DNA from: Myrica gale
Taxonomy: Eukaryota; Streptophyta; Magnoliopsida; Fagales; Myricaceae
Reading direction: 5' to 3'
DNA: 64,000 bases
NCBI GenBank assembly: GCA_963930655.1
Contig: OZ005605.1
Location: 17,491,501-17,555,500, forward strand
Shown: one piece after another, positions 34,336 to 46,428 of the stretch
Position numbering within the stretch: the first letter of the stretch is position 1
Layout of the letters: each line of letters opens with the position of its first letter
The notes under the pieces: generated by a model
The model's input: the letters and a program-made list of their open reading frames with translations, nothing else
Databases searched by the model: none
Told to the model about the DNA's origin: nothing
Position numbers and translations under genes: made by a program

Positions 34336-37300
34336 TTAGAACAGTATCCGCTCTTGATAGATCTCCAATGCCTGAATGGTCTTTTCTATGAATAACTTCC
34401 GGTGCAACCTATACCTGCAAATGTCCATATTAACAGAGCAATCATTAAGAAGAGGTGTCACTTTTAGAACATGTAGAAGGCAAGACGCTAAGGAAAAAGT
34501 TTTAAGAGTATGTGAAGGCAACACACTTGATTGCGGATTCATGCGTCCTTCTAGGTTCTAGCATAGAATCTGTTGGTAATAAAATGAGGAAAGATATAAG
34601 CTTCAAATATATATAATCATATTCAAGCATATTACAAGCCTACTAGCTATCCAAAGAAATTTAAAGTAATATGATTTTTAACATTCAAGCATTTTGTCAT
34701 TTTCTGAATTTAGAAGGTTTTAGCACAATGGCCAAAAGTAGGTAGAATCCTACTAACAATTCGGTCTTCCTAGAGTGTGAGGATGAGCAAGGAAACCATA
34801 CCTAGTATTTTCTGGTCTTGCTCAGAGGTGGTAGGAAATCTGGCCAGCATTTGTTGGCATTCTTCTTGTAGCTCCTTCACAGCTTTCCTTTCCACGCTTG
34901 GGATGGGAGGTACATCCCCATCTGACCAAGTAGGGATTGTTCTTGCGGCTGCGATGATCGCTCCATCAACAAAAGTATCTCCATCATTTGACAGCCGACC
35001 TGCTACAAATTCTATTTGATCAATTTGATGATAATTCCAAATTTGAAGTGCAAAAATAATTTAATATAAAGCATGTCGTTGAATGAAAAATATCAGGTGA
35101 GAGCAGTACCATTGTGATAATACTCTTCAGGTAGACCAGATATATTGAAGACCGACAAGAATGAATCCAAATGAACGCATGCATTGCCTGAGAAATGGAT
35201 CACATCCCAAGGATTCTGCACGTTCGAGGCAGATATAACTTAGAGCTTAATTCCAAGAAAATTACCACATAGAGAAACTACATTTTAGATGCAAATAAAG
35301 CTTCCAAAGCCCTTACCCAACAGAAAAGGAAAATATTTTCAAAGCATTCTATACGGAGGTGATATCAAGAGGATGCTAACACTCTTCTGCCTATAAGCAC
35401 TCAGATAAATAAAGCTAATTCTGGGTAAGAACATCAATTGTGTCCTTCCAAAAATTCACATGCAAATTGCAGACATATAGTTTCAGCTGAGAATATACTG
35501 GATTAAAAATTCACACAGGTCGAATAATTTGTGTGTCAGAGCCCTCTACATGTAAAAATTCAGCTGTCATTGACAATTTCTCTATCTAATGGCTAGATTC
35601 ATGCCTAGAAATTTGTGCAAGAGATATGCATCAGAGAGAGATCTCATGAGAAGACAATTCTGGTGTTAATCTTTTGTTATTCCAAATGATTTCCTCAATT
35701 GGTGGAATGTTGTATATAGAATAAGATCAGACGACAACTGATGAAGAAAAAAGAAACTGTTTCAAAAATGTAGCTCTCACATGTAACATTCAGAAAATAA
35801 TAAGCGATGCCTTGAATCTACAGTATTTATATGGTTGTTTAGGGGGGGGGGGGGGTTGTCCCCTTAAACAGGAAAAAGAACTGAGTTGAGCTAAAAGAAA
35901 ATTACCACAGATGACGAAAATCCATATCTCTGCATGAACATGTCATTCTTCTGTCCACTCAGGTAATTGACGGTCATCTGTGTGACAGATAAAGTTTATC
36001 CAAAGAAATACCTCAAAGACAAAGAAAAGCCAAAAGTGGTTTGAGAATTTCAGATCAAGAATATCAAAGCCATGACACAAATTGCAAGCACCAAGTAACT
36101 GGTAGTATATACATAGAGTGGGTTATTGACTAAGGGAAGGATAATATGAAAAATCTGTTCATTCCCAGTAGCCTCTTGGTAAGTGCAGTTCAGTTATGAG
36201 ATGTAAAAAGAACAGAGTTCGACAGTTGAAAATTCTATGCGTGGTTTCTAACAGCGAAGGAAAAGTTTCTGCTACTTCGTTACGGCTAGAAATGGGTTAA
36301 TTACTAGAAAAGGGTTACAGCCTACAAAGATTATCGCCATCTTTTTCATTTTGTCTGATGTAGTATATTTTCAGTTACTCTGAATTTATAAGATAATGAA
36401 CAGTTTCATCCATTTAAACTATACTTCTTTTGCAAAGTCTTTCCTTTCACATATCTACACTGTTAATCTCCTGTATGCATTTTCAGCTTGTAGAAACATT
36501 CAACCTGTGCATATAATTGATCGAATCAATATTTGCTAGACGTAAAAGGTACCTCATCTCCTTTCTTAATACGTTGTCCAGCATTAATCATCACCTCAAG
36601 CATACGATCCTTAAAACGCCAATGGAAAAAACAATTTGGCTGAAAGGAATGGTTTAGCATGTCTGCAAAAATATGAGCAAGTTCATCAAACCACTATCTA
36701 ATTACAAACTAGCCGACTCACATAATAAATCTAGAGATGAAATTTTGCTTGAATATAGCAAGCCTTATAGCAGTTAAAGAGTCCAGAAAAGGAGGAAAAC
36801 AAATATAAACAGATTGTAAAATGAGTCACGGCATGTCGGCACTCCTAGCTTCAGAAGTGACATTTTTTTAAGGCTAAAATCCATATTGGTCCTTTAGACT
36901 TCTGCAAATGTAGTATTGTATGTAAAGCATTAATTGTAGGCCATAATGGTCCCTCCAAGTTTCTGTGTTTCTGGCAATTTGGAGCTTCTGTTTTTCATTT
37001 GATCAATTTAGATCTTTCTGGTTCACGTTTCACGTTCAGTATGATCCTTCTGTTAATGTACATCAACACGAGTTCCGCTTCCTCTAAAGGAGGCTGGTTC
37101 GGTGACAAATTCTGTGAGAAAAAAGGCTATGGAGGAAAGATGATATAGGAGAGAAGATGTGAGAAAGGGGCTTTTTTTTGGGGGGGGGGGGTGTGGATGA
37201 GGTAGGTCTGGTCCCATGGCGACCATGGAGATGAAAAAATGTCTTTTGTGTAATCTTTCCAGTATACATTTGTGACTAGAGCACAATATGAAGCAGCACC

Positions 37301-40263
37301 AAATGCGCCTCACATTGTATGGCAGCATTAAATTCACCCTAAAGGCAGGTCAAGAATACTGTCTATCACAAATGGATGTATTCCTATTTTCAGGATGATC
37401 TCTGGCTCAGCAGCTTTATTTACAATGAACTGCTTCTCTCATACATTCATAAGAATGGAAAGACAAACTAATTGTGGCACCAAAAGGAAAATAATAGAAA
37501 GAATGTAACAAATAAGGTCAAAGATCATGGCAAACGCAGAACATCCAAGCTAGAGCATAGTGCCAAACCCAGTAAGAAAATCTTTTGCCCATAATTTGCA
37601 GACTGAAATTCTTTGGAAGTGACAATACATAGATATCTTCCACATAATCGACTACCCATTGCTAGATGTTAGATCTTTCGCCTATAACAGTATGAGAAAC
37701 AAAGTACGATTTATACATCTATAACGCACGAAATGAACTAAAGTTGAATTCCATGCTGAACATAACATGATTTCTTTATCAAATTGAAAAAGATTTAATT
37801 AAAATGAAAATATTAAATATAATGACCACAATTTGTTGTTAAAACCCTCATAGTTTTATTGTAGCGATATGCCATCATGATGTGCTAGATATTAGACAAA
37901 ATTAGAAGAATTTACATGGACAGCTTACCAGCATAAGGGATTAGCATATTAGTATCCTGGACTAGTGCACCAATCCTCAGTTGCATGTTAATGCATCGTG
38001 ATTGTGCTATACCTACTGCCCAAATGAATCTCTCAGGATCTCGGGCAAGGCGTTTTATTTTAAGGGGCACACCTGAGTGCTGAGAACATTAACACAGAAG
38101 CAAATATATTAGAGATTCAATTAGATACTGGAATACATTATGGGAACCGATAAACAGAATACTCTAGACAGACAGGTGTTTCGGTACCCAGTTCTTTTCC
38201 CAAAACTCTAGAGCTCGGTGCTGCTGTTCCCTCATTGTTGAAGCAAGGTCAGGATCCTGAAGCTCCAAGAGCTCCTCCTATACCATATACAGAGCAATAG
38301 GGAATGGAAACATGGTTAATAATTGTTTACAAGGTCATGAACGAAGGACTGGACAAAAAGAACGGCATAGAATCACCAACCTGATTCTTAGAATAGCACT
38401 AAGAGAGTGACAACTACCATAAAACTTTCTTGGGTTCAAGTGTAACAAAGCTACTTCACTAATTTATGACCATTAGAATAGCGCTTAGAAAGTGACCACT
38501 AGTTACAAAACCTTCTTGGGCTCAAGTGTAACAGAGCCACTTCAGTAACTCATGTTGATGTCAAATTTCTGTGGCTACAATTTGTATGCTCACAATGGTG
38601 ATTACTTTGGTCATTTAATTCCCCCCCCCCCCTCTCAATCAAAGTCAATGGATTTTCATCAATGACAAAGTTATTCCCCCAAACCCTCCCCCACTCCCCA
38701 CCAAAAAAAAAGAGAAAGAAAAGAGAAACATACATGCGGGATGTCTAATATGTGGAAAAATGTTGCATCCAAACATAGACAGAAATTATAAATGAGAACC
38801 TAAAAACAGGAGCACAAAGCACAAAAAAATCAAAGATCCATTACAGTCAGCAGTCTCGTACCTCTGTAGCTAAAAGCAAGCTAGTGCACTCATTTGCACT
38901 AGGTAAAAAGTCACCGTATAACTGCCAAAAGTTATCCTCCCGATCAAATGCATATAAAAGAAGACAGGCCAACCTTAGGTCCCAATCTGTCTGCCACAAA
39001 TAGTTATCTGATGTAAGTATCCACTCCAACAAAAAAGGAGGGAAAAAAAACACAATGGGAAAAAAGAAAAGGGGTATTAGGTGAACATCACCGACAACCC
39101 AGCAAACTAGTTCGACTGTTGTCACATAAGAAAATCCTACTCGAACATATGGTGAATGCTCCAAGTTAGGAAGTAAGCATTCAATTTTTTCTTACCTCTG
39201 GATTGGTCGAGTTGATAATATCAAATATAGGATGACCCACCGGTATTATATCCGGGAAAAACATCCATGGGAGCTTTTGGCTTATTGTTAACATCAACTC
39301 TAGTGGGATTTCCATAACTACCTGCACCATTAAGTAAAAGGTACGTTTACAATAAAGTACTAGAAAATGGGACACCAAGAATAATTCATGACATTAGATT
39401 ATAAAAAAATTCCAAACCACAAAGCACTCTTACTCCCGGACAGTATGCAAGAACGAAGTCAATAACTAATTCCAGATTGAGTTTGCAGTTACAGACACTT
39501 AATTGACCGAGAAGCTATAATGTCATCAACAAACACACTAAGCAACTCACCCTGGGTCGGCGAAGTGGCTCGACATCTTTGGATGCATGCACTCCAAATC
39601 CATCTGGCCCTTCTTTAAAGTCAATTCCATAAGCTCTCATGCTTCTCACATAGCCTATCTTATAAAAATCAGGGTCTGCTGAATCCAACTGCGCCAAAAA
39701 GGCCAAGAAACGTATATTCTATAATTTCATTGCTTTCAATCAAATTAGAATGTTTCCATGGTTTGTTTACAGACATGAAATTAGTATATTCTCATTGTTC
39801 TCGATGAAACTGAAAATTGCCGTCTTAAGTATATGAACTTCTAAAAGATGCGACATCGGCTTTGAAAAGTCCAACATTTTCATCATTACGTTCTCTAAGC
39901 AAATAAACAAAGTTAATTGAAGAAAAGAGATGCGTGTGTGTGTTTTTTTTTTACCTCAGAGAGTGATTCTTCGGCTTTGGGAGGTTGGAATATCGGATAT
40001 GAAGGAGTATCGGTGGTTGCTTTAATCGACTTAATCTGATTCTGGGCGTCACTAGCAAAAGAGCAACTGGGTCCTTGTGACCACCCATGGTGGAAATTCT
40101 TCAACTGTTTCACGAACACAATAACATCAGAAATTTATAGACAAAAAAGAAACAAACGAACATATTTATATTTGCAAGGATACATTTTTAGAGAGAGAAT
40201 TGGGACCTTAGGATTGGAGACGAAACAGCGGGTGGGCTGGGGAAGAGGAAGCGAGGAGGCCAT
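34336..40263 (-). CDS. PTAC14: PTAC14, SET-domain subunit of the plastid RNA polymerase complex
   Basis: pTAC14 (PAP7) is an essential accessory protein of the plastid-encoded RNA polymerase, needed for chloroplast development. Thirteen exons close in phase to 482 aa: 40263-40207, 40104-39955, 39688-39551, 39321-39196, 38990-38862, 38277-38188, 38079-37929, 36662-36553, 35977-35906, 35215-35110, 34999-34802, 34569-34527 and 34414-34336. A Ser-rich transit-like N-terminus (MASSLPLPQPTRCF) is followed by the conserved ADPDFYKIGYVRS, the split SET domain (GVHASKD at the start, IPLELMLTISQK, later DMLNHSFQPNC and KKGDEMTVNYLSGQ) and a Rubisco-methyltransferase-like C-terminal helical part ending QALEIYQERILF. 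Length and order match the Arabidopsis protein as I know it. No damage is seen. Intron 7 (36663-37928) is enlarged by repeat-like DNA. Confidence 0.94.
36870..37345. repeat. repeat-like insertion in PTAC14 intron 7
   Basis: The stretch opens with an AAATCCATATTGGTCC-type phrase and a second TAATGGTCC phrase, which recur in non-coding plant repeats, and it contains a run of 12-13 G (37179-37191). Ends and TSD could not be set, so the element class is unknown. Confidence 0.3.
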
Positions 40264-41241
40264 TGGAGAGAGATGAGAAAGTTCAGTACATGGGTACAAG
40301 ACCCCGGTTAGAATTTCAAATAAACCTTATCCTCACGGATCTACGGAGACAACAAATCATTGATTATTATTAGTGAGCGTAGAAAAAAAAAAGATTATTA
40401 TTAGTGAGATTAGAGAAAAAAAATTGACTGCAAAGGATAATTGGGTTAATAATTTGAAATTTAGTAGAATTGCTTGAAGAAGTGCAATTCTGAAGAATTT
40501 ATATATTTTTAATTTATTAAAATTCTCTTTGTGGGTCTCTATTGTTAAGAGAGCATGTTTTTTTATGTTATTGGCCGATATTCGAATCTCTTAATTGAAC
40601 TGCTTCTCGATTGTTAATAATCTATTTTCTCACATTATTTTATCGAGATTTGAATCTCTTGATTGATTTGATTCTTAGAGTTAAGACTCGCATATTCAGA
40701 ATTTGAGGTGCATTCGGGTAATCAAATTAATAAATGCATTTTTATTGAATAAAATGCCAGCAATTTAGTTTTATTAAGTTATTAAACGTTTTGGAATTTG
40801 AATGTATTAATGATTTGTGCAAGAGTCAAAGTCAAATATTAACAGGATCCTAAAGGAAAGGGAAAACTAAACATGAAACGTACAAGTACAAGGAAATGGA
40901 GGAGGATTGTGTTAGAGAAGGTTGAGAAGAAAAATAACTCATGGGAGAAGGAATGACGCTGGCTTAAACTGCCTTAACTGTAGAGGGGGGCAGGGAGATT
41001 TGATCCCCGGATCAGGACTCTCCACAAAGGAGGAGATGTCAACCGAGCCAAAGCTCGCACAAGCTACCTTGATTTTCTTTCTTTGTTTGTTTTTTGCTCT
41101 TTTCCACCCTATAGCCAAAAATTCAACCCTGTTTCGTCGACCCTTTATCTTTTTCAGTTTTCAACTGAATAATGGACCAAAGTTTTCGGCAATGGACTGT
41201 CTCAAGAACGTCATGACAGACTATAAAAAGGAAAAGTAACC
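40264..41241. other. PTAC14 promoter side and intergenic DNA
   Basis: The first few hundred bases must hold the PTAC14 promoter (read leftwards). The rest is AT-rich. The 105-codon open frame at 40922-41239 has no recognisable motif. Confidence 0.4.
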
Positions 41242-41635
41242 ATGTTTTCAATTCGTCTTCCCACGAATATGGCAATGTTGGTACTCATCAGCTTGACTGG
41301 ATCTCTCCTATGGTTGGTCGTTTTTTCATTCTCTTTGGTTGTCCTGGTATGGACGAGCTTCTGGGGATGCGGGAGCACTTTCCTCCGTCGTTCGACTTCT
41401 CCGTTTATGGCGGAGCTTACTTTGGGTCTTTGGACCCGCTTTAAACTTATGAGTATTTTGGTCCTACTGTATGAGGCCTTTATGGCCAGTTGGATTCAGG
41501 CCCTTGCGGCCCTTAATTGTATGGCCCTTCGGGCCCTTAATATTGATGTTATGGACTTAAAGTCCTTACGCTTTGTAACCGGCCTTGGCAGCCTCTCTCT
41601 ATTCAGCATGTCTGTACTTTTTCAGGTAAAATGAA

Positions 41636-43151
41636 GGCTTAATATACACGCGTGACCCTGAGGTTTAATGTTTTCTCAAAAATACCCTTAGGGTAATTTT
41701 TGTTGTCCCGCCACCCCTGTGGTATATCCATTTTCCCCGTTATACCCCTCCTGCAATATTCCGTCTATTTTTGAACGGAAATAGATGATGTGGACCTATT
41801 AACCACGTCACATCCAATTAAACTACAACACGTGTTCATACCTGTTGACTGGACCAAATTTTTTTCCCACCTCTATATCCACGTCACTCTTCTCCATGGT
41901 AGTTTACCAAAATGCCCTTAAAATCCACAAAATGAAACGAACCCCTGACCTTCAGCTCAAACAGACCCCCTGCCACACTCTGTATTTTTCATCGGCGGCG
42001 ACTTCAGTTCCTTCCTTCCGATCGTACAGCGACAGGTAAGCGTATCATTCCCTCGCTCTCTCTCTAGCTCTCTTTCTTTTCAAACCGTCTTCCTAGGGTT
42101 TCTCCTGAACGTTCTCCTCTTCGTCCTCTTCTGTCATGCGGATCCTGGTCTCATATGCTCCCAAACAACACACTCATCCACCTCCGATCCGAATTCAAGA
42201 TGGCCGAGCACCAACTCCGAGGCGTCCTAACCATAATCGACGATTGTTCTTTTCGGGTTTCCCAATTTGACATGCTACTAGGGACCGAAGTCCGCTGGTG
42301 GGGTGCGGTCGCACCAAGTCCTCTCCATCGAATGACAGTCCTCGAGAGGGACTACCTTTTCATATGGAGCTGACTATGTTTGAGAATTGTAAATTGCTGT
42401 CCAAAAATTTTAGGATTTGGTGGACATTGAATGTTAACCAGGGTTCGATCAATATCAGTTTGGAGGTAGCGGCTGGGATCATGAATTACCTGGCATTTGG
42501 GTGGGTGAAACCGACTGCCACTTCACAGCTCATGCGTGGTGCCGATGTGGCCATGGCGGGGTTCAAGGAGGAAGGAATGTTGTTTGTTGATGACTTTTAC
42601 ATCACAGAATAGAGTGAGTGCATGACGAACAAGGATGGTTTGGTGCAAGGGGTCTGTCTCGATACCATTTACGAAGGGTCGGACCTCGTTGGTCTAGTGA
42701 ACAATACCCAGTTGCTCTATGTATTGCAGAAGCCTTTCCATCGAAATGGTATCAGTCGGCAGTTAGAGAAAAACAATTTGGATTTGGGGAAAAGCAATTT
42801 CATGAACAGCAAGAGAGTTTCAGTCGAAATCAATTTGGGGGAAAAACAATTTGGATTTGGGACGATGGTCTTCTTTAGCTGATGTGGCAGGGGCAATTTT
42901 GGCATGAAAAATTTGTTGACAGCGTGGAGTGTACGAGAACCATAGGGATATGTGCCCAGTCAACAAATTGAACACGTGTCCTCTTTCTATTGGCCATGAC
43001 GTGTAATTTTTTAATTGCTCAACAAATTCTGTTACTTTACAGACGGATTTGGGAAAGGTACATCATCATAGGGGCAACGAGACAACAAAATGAACCCTAA
43101 GGGTATATTCAAGAAAAGTTTATACCACGGGGCACGCGTGTATATTAAGCC
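41636..43151 (+). mobile_element. Pack-MULE: Mutator-like transposon carrying host gene fragments
   Basis: Terminal inverted repeats GGCTTAATATACACGCGTG (left) and, on the other strand at the right, the same 19 bases followed by similar G/C-rich sequence. An exact 9-bp TSD TAAAATGAA lies at 41627-41635 and 43152-43160. Nine-base TSDs are the Mutator hallmark. There is no transposase inside. The interior holds pieces of a DM13/DOMON-domain gene, which defines a Pack-MULE. Confidence 0.92.
42149..42720 (+). pseudogene. captured fragments of a cytochrome b561/DM13/DOMON protein gene
   Basis: The first fragment (42149-about 42312) encodes HLRSEFKMAEHQLRGVLTII and DDCSFRVSQFDMLLGTEV followed by WWGAVAPS, the DM13 domain of the plant protein like Arabidopsis At5g54830. 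The second (about 42367-42720) encodes TMFENCKLLSKNFRIWWTLN, GIMNYLAFGWVKP, GADVAMAGFKEEG and DFYITE, the following DOMON domain, then after an in-frame TAG (42610-42612) SECMTNKDGLVQGVC and EGSDLVGLVNNTQ. The middle of the normal protein between the two parts is missing, so two pieces were captured or one piece was deleted inside. The cytochrome b561 membrane part is absent. The source gene is not in the window. Confidence 0.85.
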
Positions 43152-43185
43152 TAAAATGAAGTTTCACGTTTAGGTAAAAAAAAAA

Positions 43186-43955
43186 GGGACTTTGGCGTAC
43201 ACAAACAAGTTTTCGAGTCTAGAGAGAGACAGACTGCTTTCTCTCTAGACTTCTCCCTTCTTTCATCTTCTGAAACTCTTCCTACAGATCTGGTTTCCTC
43301 TGTGGGCGACGGAAGGAGTTCTTCCTCCTTTCGTCCGCCCACCTCTTGATCGGCCGTCGCCGACCGATCAAGATCTCTTCTTCTTTGTTTTCCTCACTAA
43401 TGGCGGTTTTGTTTCTCGGTGGCTCTTACTCCGGCGATGGTTTCTCGGCGACGGCAGAACTTTTTCCGGTGAGCATGCGCCCTTTGGTTGGCACCCATGG
43501 CTCCAGATCTACAACGTCGTCTCTGTCTGGCAGTCCGACACCAGCTCACGGCTATCCACGCGCCGCTTCTATGGCGCTTGGATCTGACGCGCTTTGTGTC
43601 GTGTCCTTTTTTGGCCGAGTTTCTACTCCGTGGGATCTTTTGGCGTAAGTTCTTGTCTGGTTCCTCCATCTCCGGCGACGGTATACGCCGTTCGCGGTGT
43701 AGTTGTGTTGTACTCCGAGTCTTTGGATTCAAGTTCTGTTGGTGGGTCTATGTACCCAGTTGGTTGTGGCCCTTATGGCCTTTAGTGGTGGGATCCTTAA
43801 GGTCCTCCTATTGTTTATGACCCTTCGGGTCTTTGAAAATGTAGTGGGTCTTTGCACCCCATATGATGTCTCCGGCCATGGTTGTTTCCGGCCAAAGCTT
43901 GTAATTTTCTCCCGTGTGCAATGAAATCACCTTTGCTTAGAAAAAAAGTAGACCA
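43186..43955 (+). mobile_element. second retroposon with hairpins at both ends
   Basis: It starts directly after the A-run of the preceding retroposon and ends in an A-run after TTTGCTTAG (about 43937-43946). Its 5' part has two clear stems: GTCTAGAGAGA (43217-43227) with its complement at 43240-43250, and TCTTGATCGG (43344-43353) with its complement at 43364-43373. Its 3' part has a hairpin series: GGGT-CTATGT-ACCC (43744), GGCC-CTTAT-GGCC (43768), GGATC-CTTAA-GGTCC (43791), GACCC-TTC-GGGTC (43819) and GGGT-CTTTGC-ACCC (43846). Open frames in 43346-43924 overlap in three registers and none is recognised. Confidence 0.45.
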
Positions 43956-44429
43956 GAGACCTTTTTGGTGCCTAAATTCTGCTCCGCTGTACATGCACCT
44001 TCCCACGACAGACCACTAAGACCAGAGTCATCATACATGCACTTTTCTACCACCTGAAGCTCACCCTTCTGCATACCTCATGCAGATGCAAACATTAGCA
44101 GCGTGTTTACTTGTTCAATGTCCAACTTTTCTGGTTCTAGTCAAAAGCAAATAAGAATATGTTTACTGGGTCTACAGAATTTGTGCCTATGATCCGTCAA
44201 AAAATTACCTAAATGTTACTTGTCTATGCTGATTGCAGTATCAATTGCTGCGAATAAACAATGGTCAAGGTAGTGACTTTCCAGGTGGAGTTACCTCTTG
44301 AACAACAAGAAGTATTCCAAGTTTAAAAACTAGAAACAACATCAGCTGAGTCAATGAGAAGTAAATGACAAGTATGACCAAGTGAACTGCTCCATTCTGC
44401 ACCCTAATGTGGCATCTGGCGAAGCGAAA
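43956..44429. other. intergenic DNA before the NLR pseudogene
   Basis: No gene is seen. The last part may hold the decayed beginning of the NLR coding region. Confidence 0.4.
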
Positions 44430-44500
44430 TTCGTGGGCGAAATAAGTGAGGGAGGCAGCATTTCATATTGAAGATGTTAGTGATGAGTACACTCTTCACA

Positions 44501-44731
44501 CGGGAAAAGATTCCCTCCTAAGAAAGAATTACCTAATGGGTTCTAACAGGTTATTGGATTGATGACAACACATTAATGAATCAATCCAACGGTCTATATT
44601 ACATATAATTTTTTTTCATTTTGTTTTTTTTTTCATTTTAATATAGACCATTAGATGAATTCATTAATATGTTGTCATTCATCCAATGACCTGTTAGGAC
44701 CCATTAGGTAATCTGGAGGGAATCCGAGTCC
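44501..44731. mobile_element. MITE with about 95-bp inverted repeats and 9-bp TSD
   Basis: Both arms contain GATTCCCTCC, ACCTAATGGGT, CTAACAGGT and a TGACAACA-to-ATTAATGAAT stretch in opposite orientation, with a T-rich loop at 44608-44640. The TSD CTCTTCACA is exact (44492-44500 and 44732-44740). Removing the element restores the EYTLH coding line of the NLR. Nine-base TSD suggests a Mutator-type MITE. Confidence 0.88.
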
Positions 44732-45267
44732 CTCTTCACACTGCACTGCGTCGCCATCAGCATGGTTTCACTCCTTCCCTCCACAAAATTGGTCGCTTGC
44801 TGAAACAATTAAAACCACGCCATGAGATTGCCACCAAGATTCAAGATATCAAAGTATTGGTACGTGAAATCAAGGAAAGAAGTGAAAGATATGGCTCTAC
44901 TTCCTCAAAGCAAGGATCAGGAAGCAGTAACACAAATGAAATAACATGGCATGACCCTTGAGTGGGCTCCCTTTTCATTGAGGAAGGGGAAGTTGTGGGT
45001 ATTGAATCCACGAGGGACAAGTTGGTAAGCTGGTTGGTAACAGGAACAACTAGGCACTCGATGATTTTTGTGGTAGGCATGGGAGGAATGGGTAAGACAA
45101 CTCTTACCAAAAAGTTATATGAGAGCGAATCAGTGAAGGGACAATTTGACTGTCGTGTTTGGATCACAGTGTCTCAGTATATAACATGCAGAAGGTACTC
45201 ATGGCCATGAGAGCTCCGGTGCACAAATGCAAAATGGATGAGATCGAACGAATTAGCTATCTGAGGG

Positions 45268-45630
45268 TGTTGGAGTCCACACCCATATGAGATAGACTTC
45301 GAATAGAAGTAGACTTATAGTGGAAGTCTACTTCCTCCTTACTTCTAGTTTATCTAGGATTCTCTTAGGGTTTTCTCTTTATATTTTTTTCTATAAATAA
45401 GAGGCTTATGTTATAGGAGAAGAGGAACGTGAGCACGTGAGAGCGTGCGCATTGGACAGAGAGAGAGGAAGAGAAAGTGGGTGGTGTGACTATTGTATTG
45501 GGGACGGGTAGAGTGATTTTCTTAAGATTTCTTAATAAAATTGCTCTGGGATGGACGTAGGCCGGATTGGGGCCGAACCACGTAATTCTTGGTGTTCCTT
45601 CTTTGAATTTTCGTGACGCTTTTCCCAGCA
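45268..45630. mobile_element. solo LTR with exact 5-bp TSD
   Basis: A 363-bp stretch begins TGTTGGAGTCC and ends TTTCCCAGCA, flanked by GAGGG at 45263-45267 and 45631-45635. A TATA-box-like TATAAATAAG lies near 45392. Removing it joins ISYLR to YLQQKRYIVVF of the NLR. No internal retroelement domain remains, so the two LTRs of the original element recombined. Confidence 0.92.
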
Positions 45631-46091
45631 GAGGGGATATTTACAACAAAAGAGGTATATTGTGGTTTTTGATGATGTTTGGAAGACCGAGTTTTGGGAA
45701 GTTGTAAAACATGCTTTACCAAGCAATAACAGAGGCAGCAGGATAATCATCACAACTCGTAGTGATCATGTTGGTGTTTCTTGTAAAGAATCTACGTCTG
45801 ATCAGATTTACAAGCTACAACCTTTGTCTCAGGAAAAGGCTTGGGAATTGTTCTGCAGAAAGGCATTCCAGTCTGAGCTTCAGGGTTGTTGTCCAAGAGA
45901 GTTGGTGAGATTGTCCCTGGACATTGCCAAAAAATGTGAAGGCCTGCCTCTTGCTATTGTGGCCATAGGTGGTCTTCTGTCAACAAAGGAGAAAAGTTCC
46001 ATTAGAATGGAAAAACTTGCATGATGGCCTCGGTTCTGAGCTAGAAAGTAATCCCCACCTTACAAGTATTACCAAAATTCTCTCTCTGAGT

Positions 46092-46308
46092 CAGTGGCGG
46101 AGCCAGCGATATAATCAATGAGGGGCAAACTTCTAAAAAAATTCAAAGGAGTTAGCTTGGGCTACTTGAGCTTAAGGTGGGCAGACTGAAATTCAATGGG
46201 TATTAAGGGAGGCAAGCTTTAAAAAAAAATTACATGTAAAAAAAATTTTTGGGGGAGCCAACCGGGGCAGTGGCCCCGGTTTGCCCCCTTGCCTCCGCCT
46301 GTGCTCTG
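46092..46308. mobile_element. hAT-type MITE with 8-bp TSD
   Basis: It begins CAGTGGCGGAGCCAG and carries CTCCGCCTGTG at the other end, the usual degenerate hAT MITE termini. CTCTGAGT is repeated exactly at 46084-46091 and 46309-46316, with a few extra bases at the right end. It contains the perfect hairpin ACCGGGGC-AGTG-GCCCCGGT (46261). Removing it joins KILSLS to YHDPPYY in the NLR. Confidence 0.8.
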
Positions 46309-46347
46309 CTCTGAGTTATCATGATCCGCCTTACTACCTTATTTTAG

Positions 46348-46428
46348 ATGTAAAAAAAATTACATGTAAAAAAAAAATTTTGGGGGAGCCAACCGGGGCA
46401 GTGGCCCCGGTTTGCCCCCCTTTCACTC
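46348..46428. repeat. second partial copy of the 46092 MITE
   Basis: The 3' half of the MITE (AAATTACATGTAAAAA, then TTTTGGGGGAGCCAACCGGG and GCCCCGGTTTGCCCCC) is repeated 130 bp downstream in the same orientation, lacking both element ends. It probably arose by local duplication rather than by transposition. Confidence 0.8.

Larger units (their letters stand above)
41242..43185 (+). mobile_element. retroposon with serial-hairpin 3' region, interrupted by a Mutator-like element
   Basis: Removing the Mutator-like insertion (41636-43151 and one TSD copy) joins a transcript-like end that runs into ten A at 43176-43185. The part before the insertion holds five short hairpins in 142 bp: GGGTC-TTTG-GACCC (41424), GGCC-TTTAT-GGCC (41475), GGCC-CTTGC-GGCC (41499), GGCCC-TTC-GGGCC (41523) and GGACTT-A-AAGTCC (41553). 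The open frame 41242-41634 is not a recognised protein. The 5' end and TSD are not known, so the class (LINE 3' end or processed transcript) is uncertain. Confidence 0.45.

Noticed and set aside
41242..41634. 130-codon open frame as a membrane protein gene
   Set aside because: The hydrophobic composition is a by-product of translating a T-rich transcript end with hairpins; the frame runs into the Mutator TSD and has no start context or homologue I recognise.
42618..42882. Two overlapping 86-codon frames at the right side of the Pack-MULE
   Set aside because: The first bases continue the captured DOMON fragment; the rest is a Phe/Asn/Gly-rich short repeat and not a separate gene.
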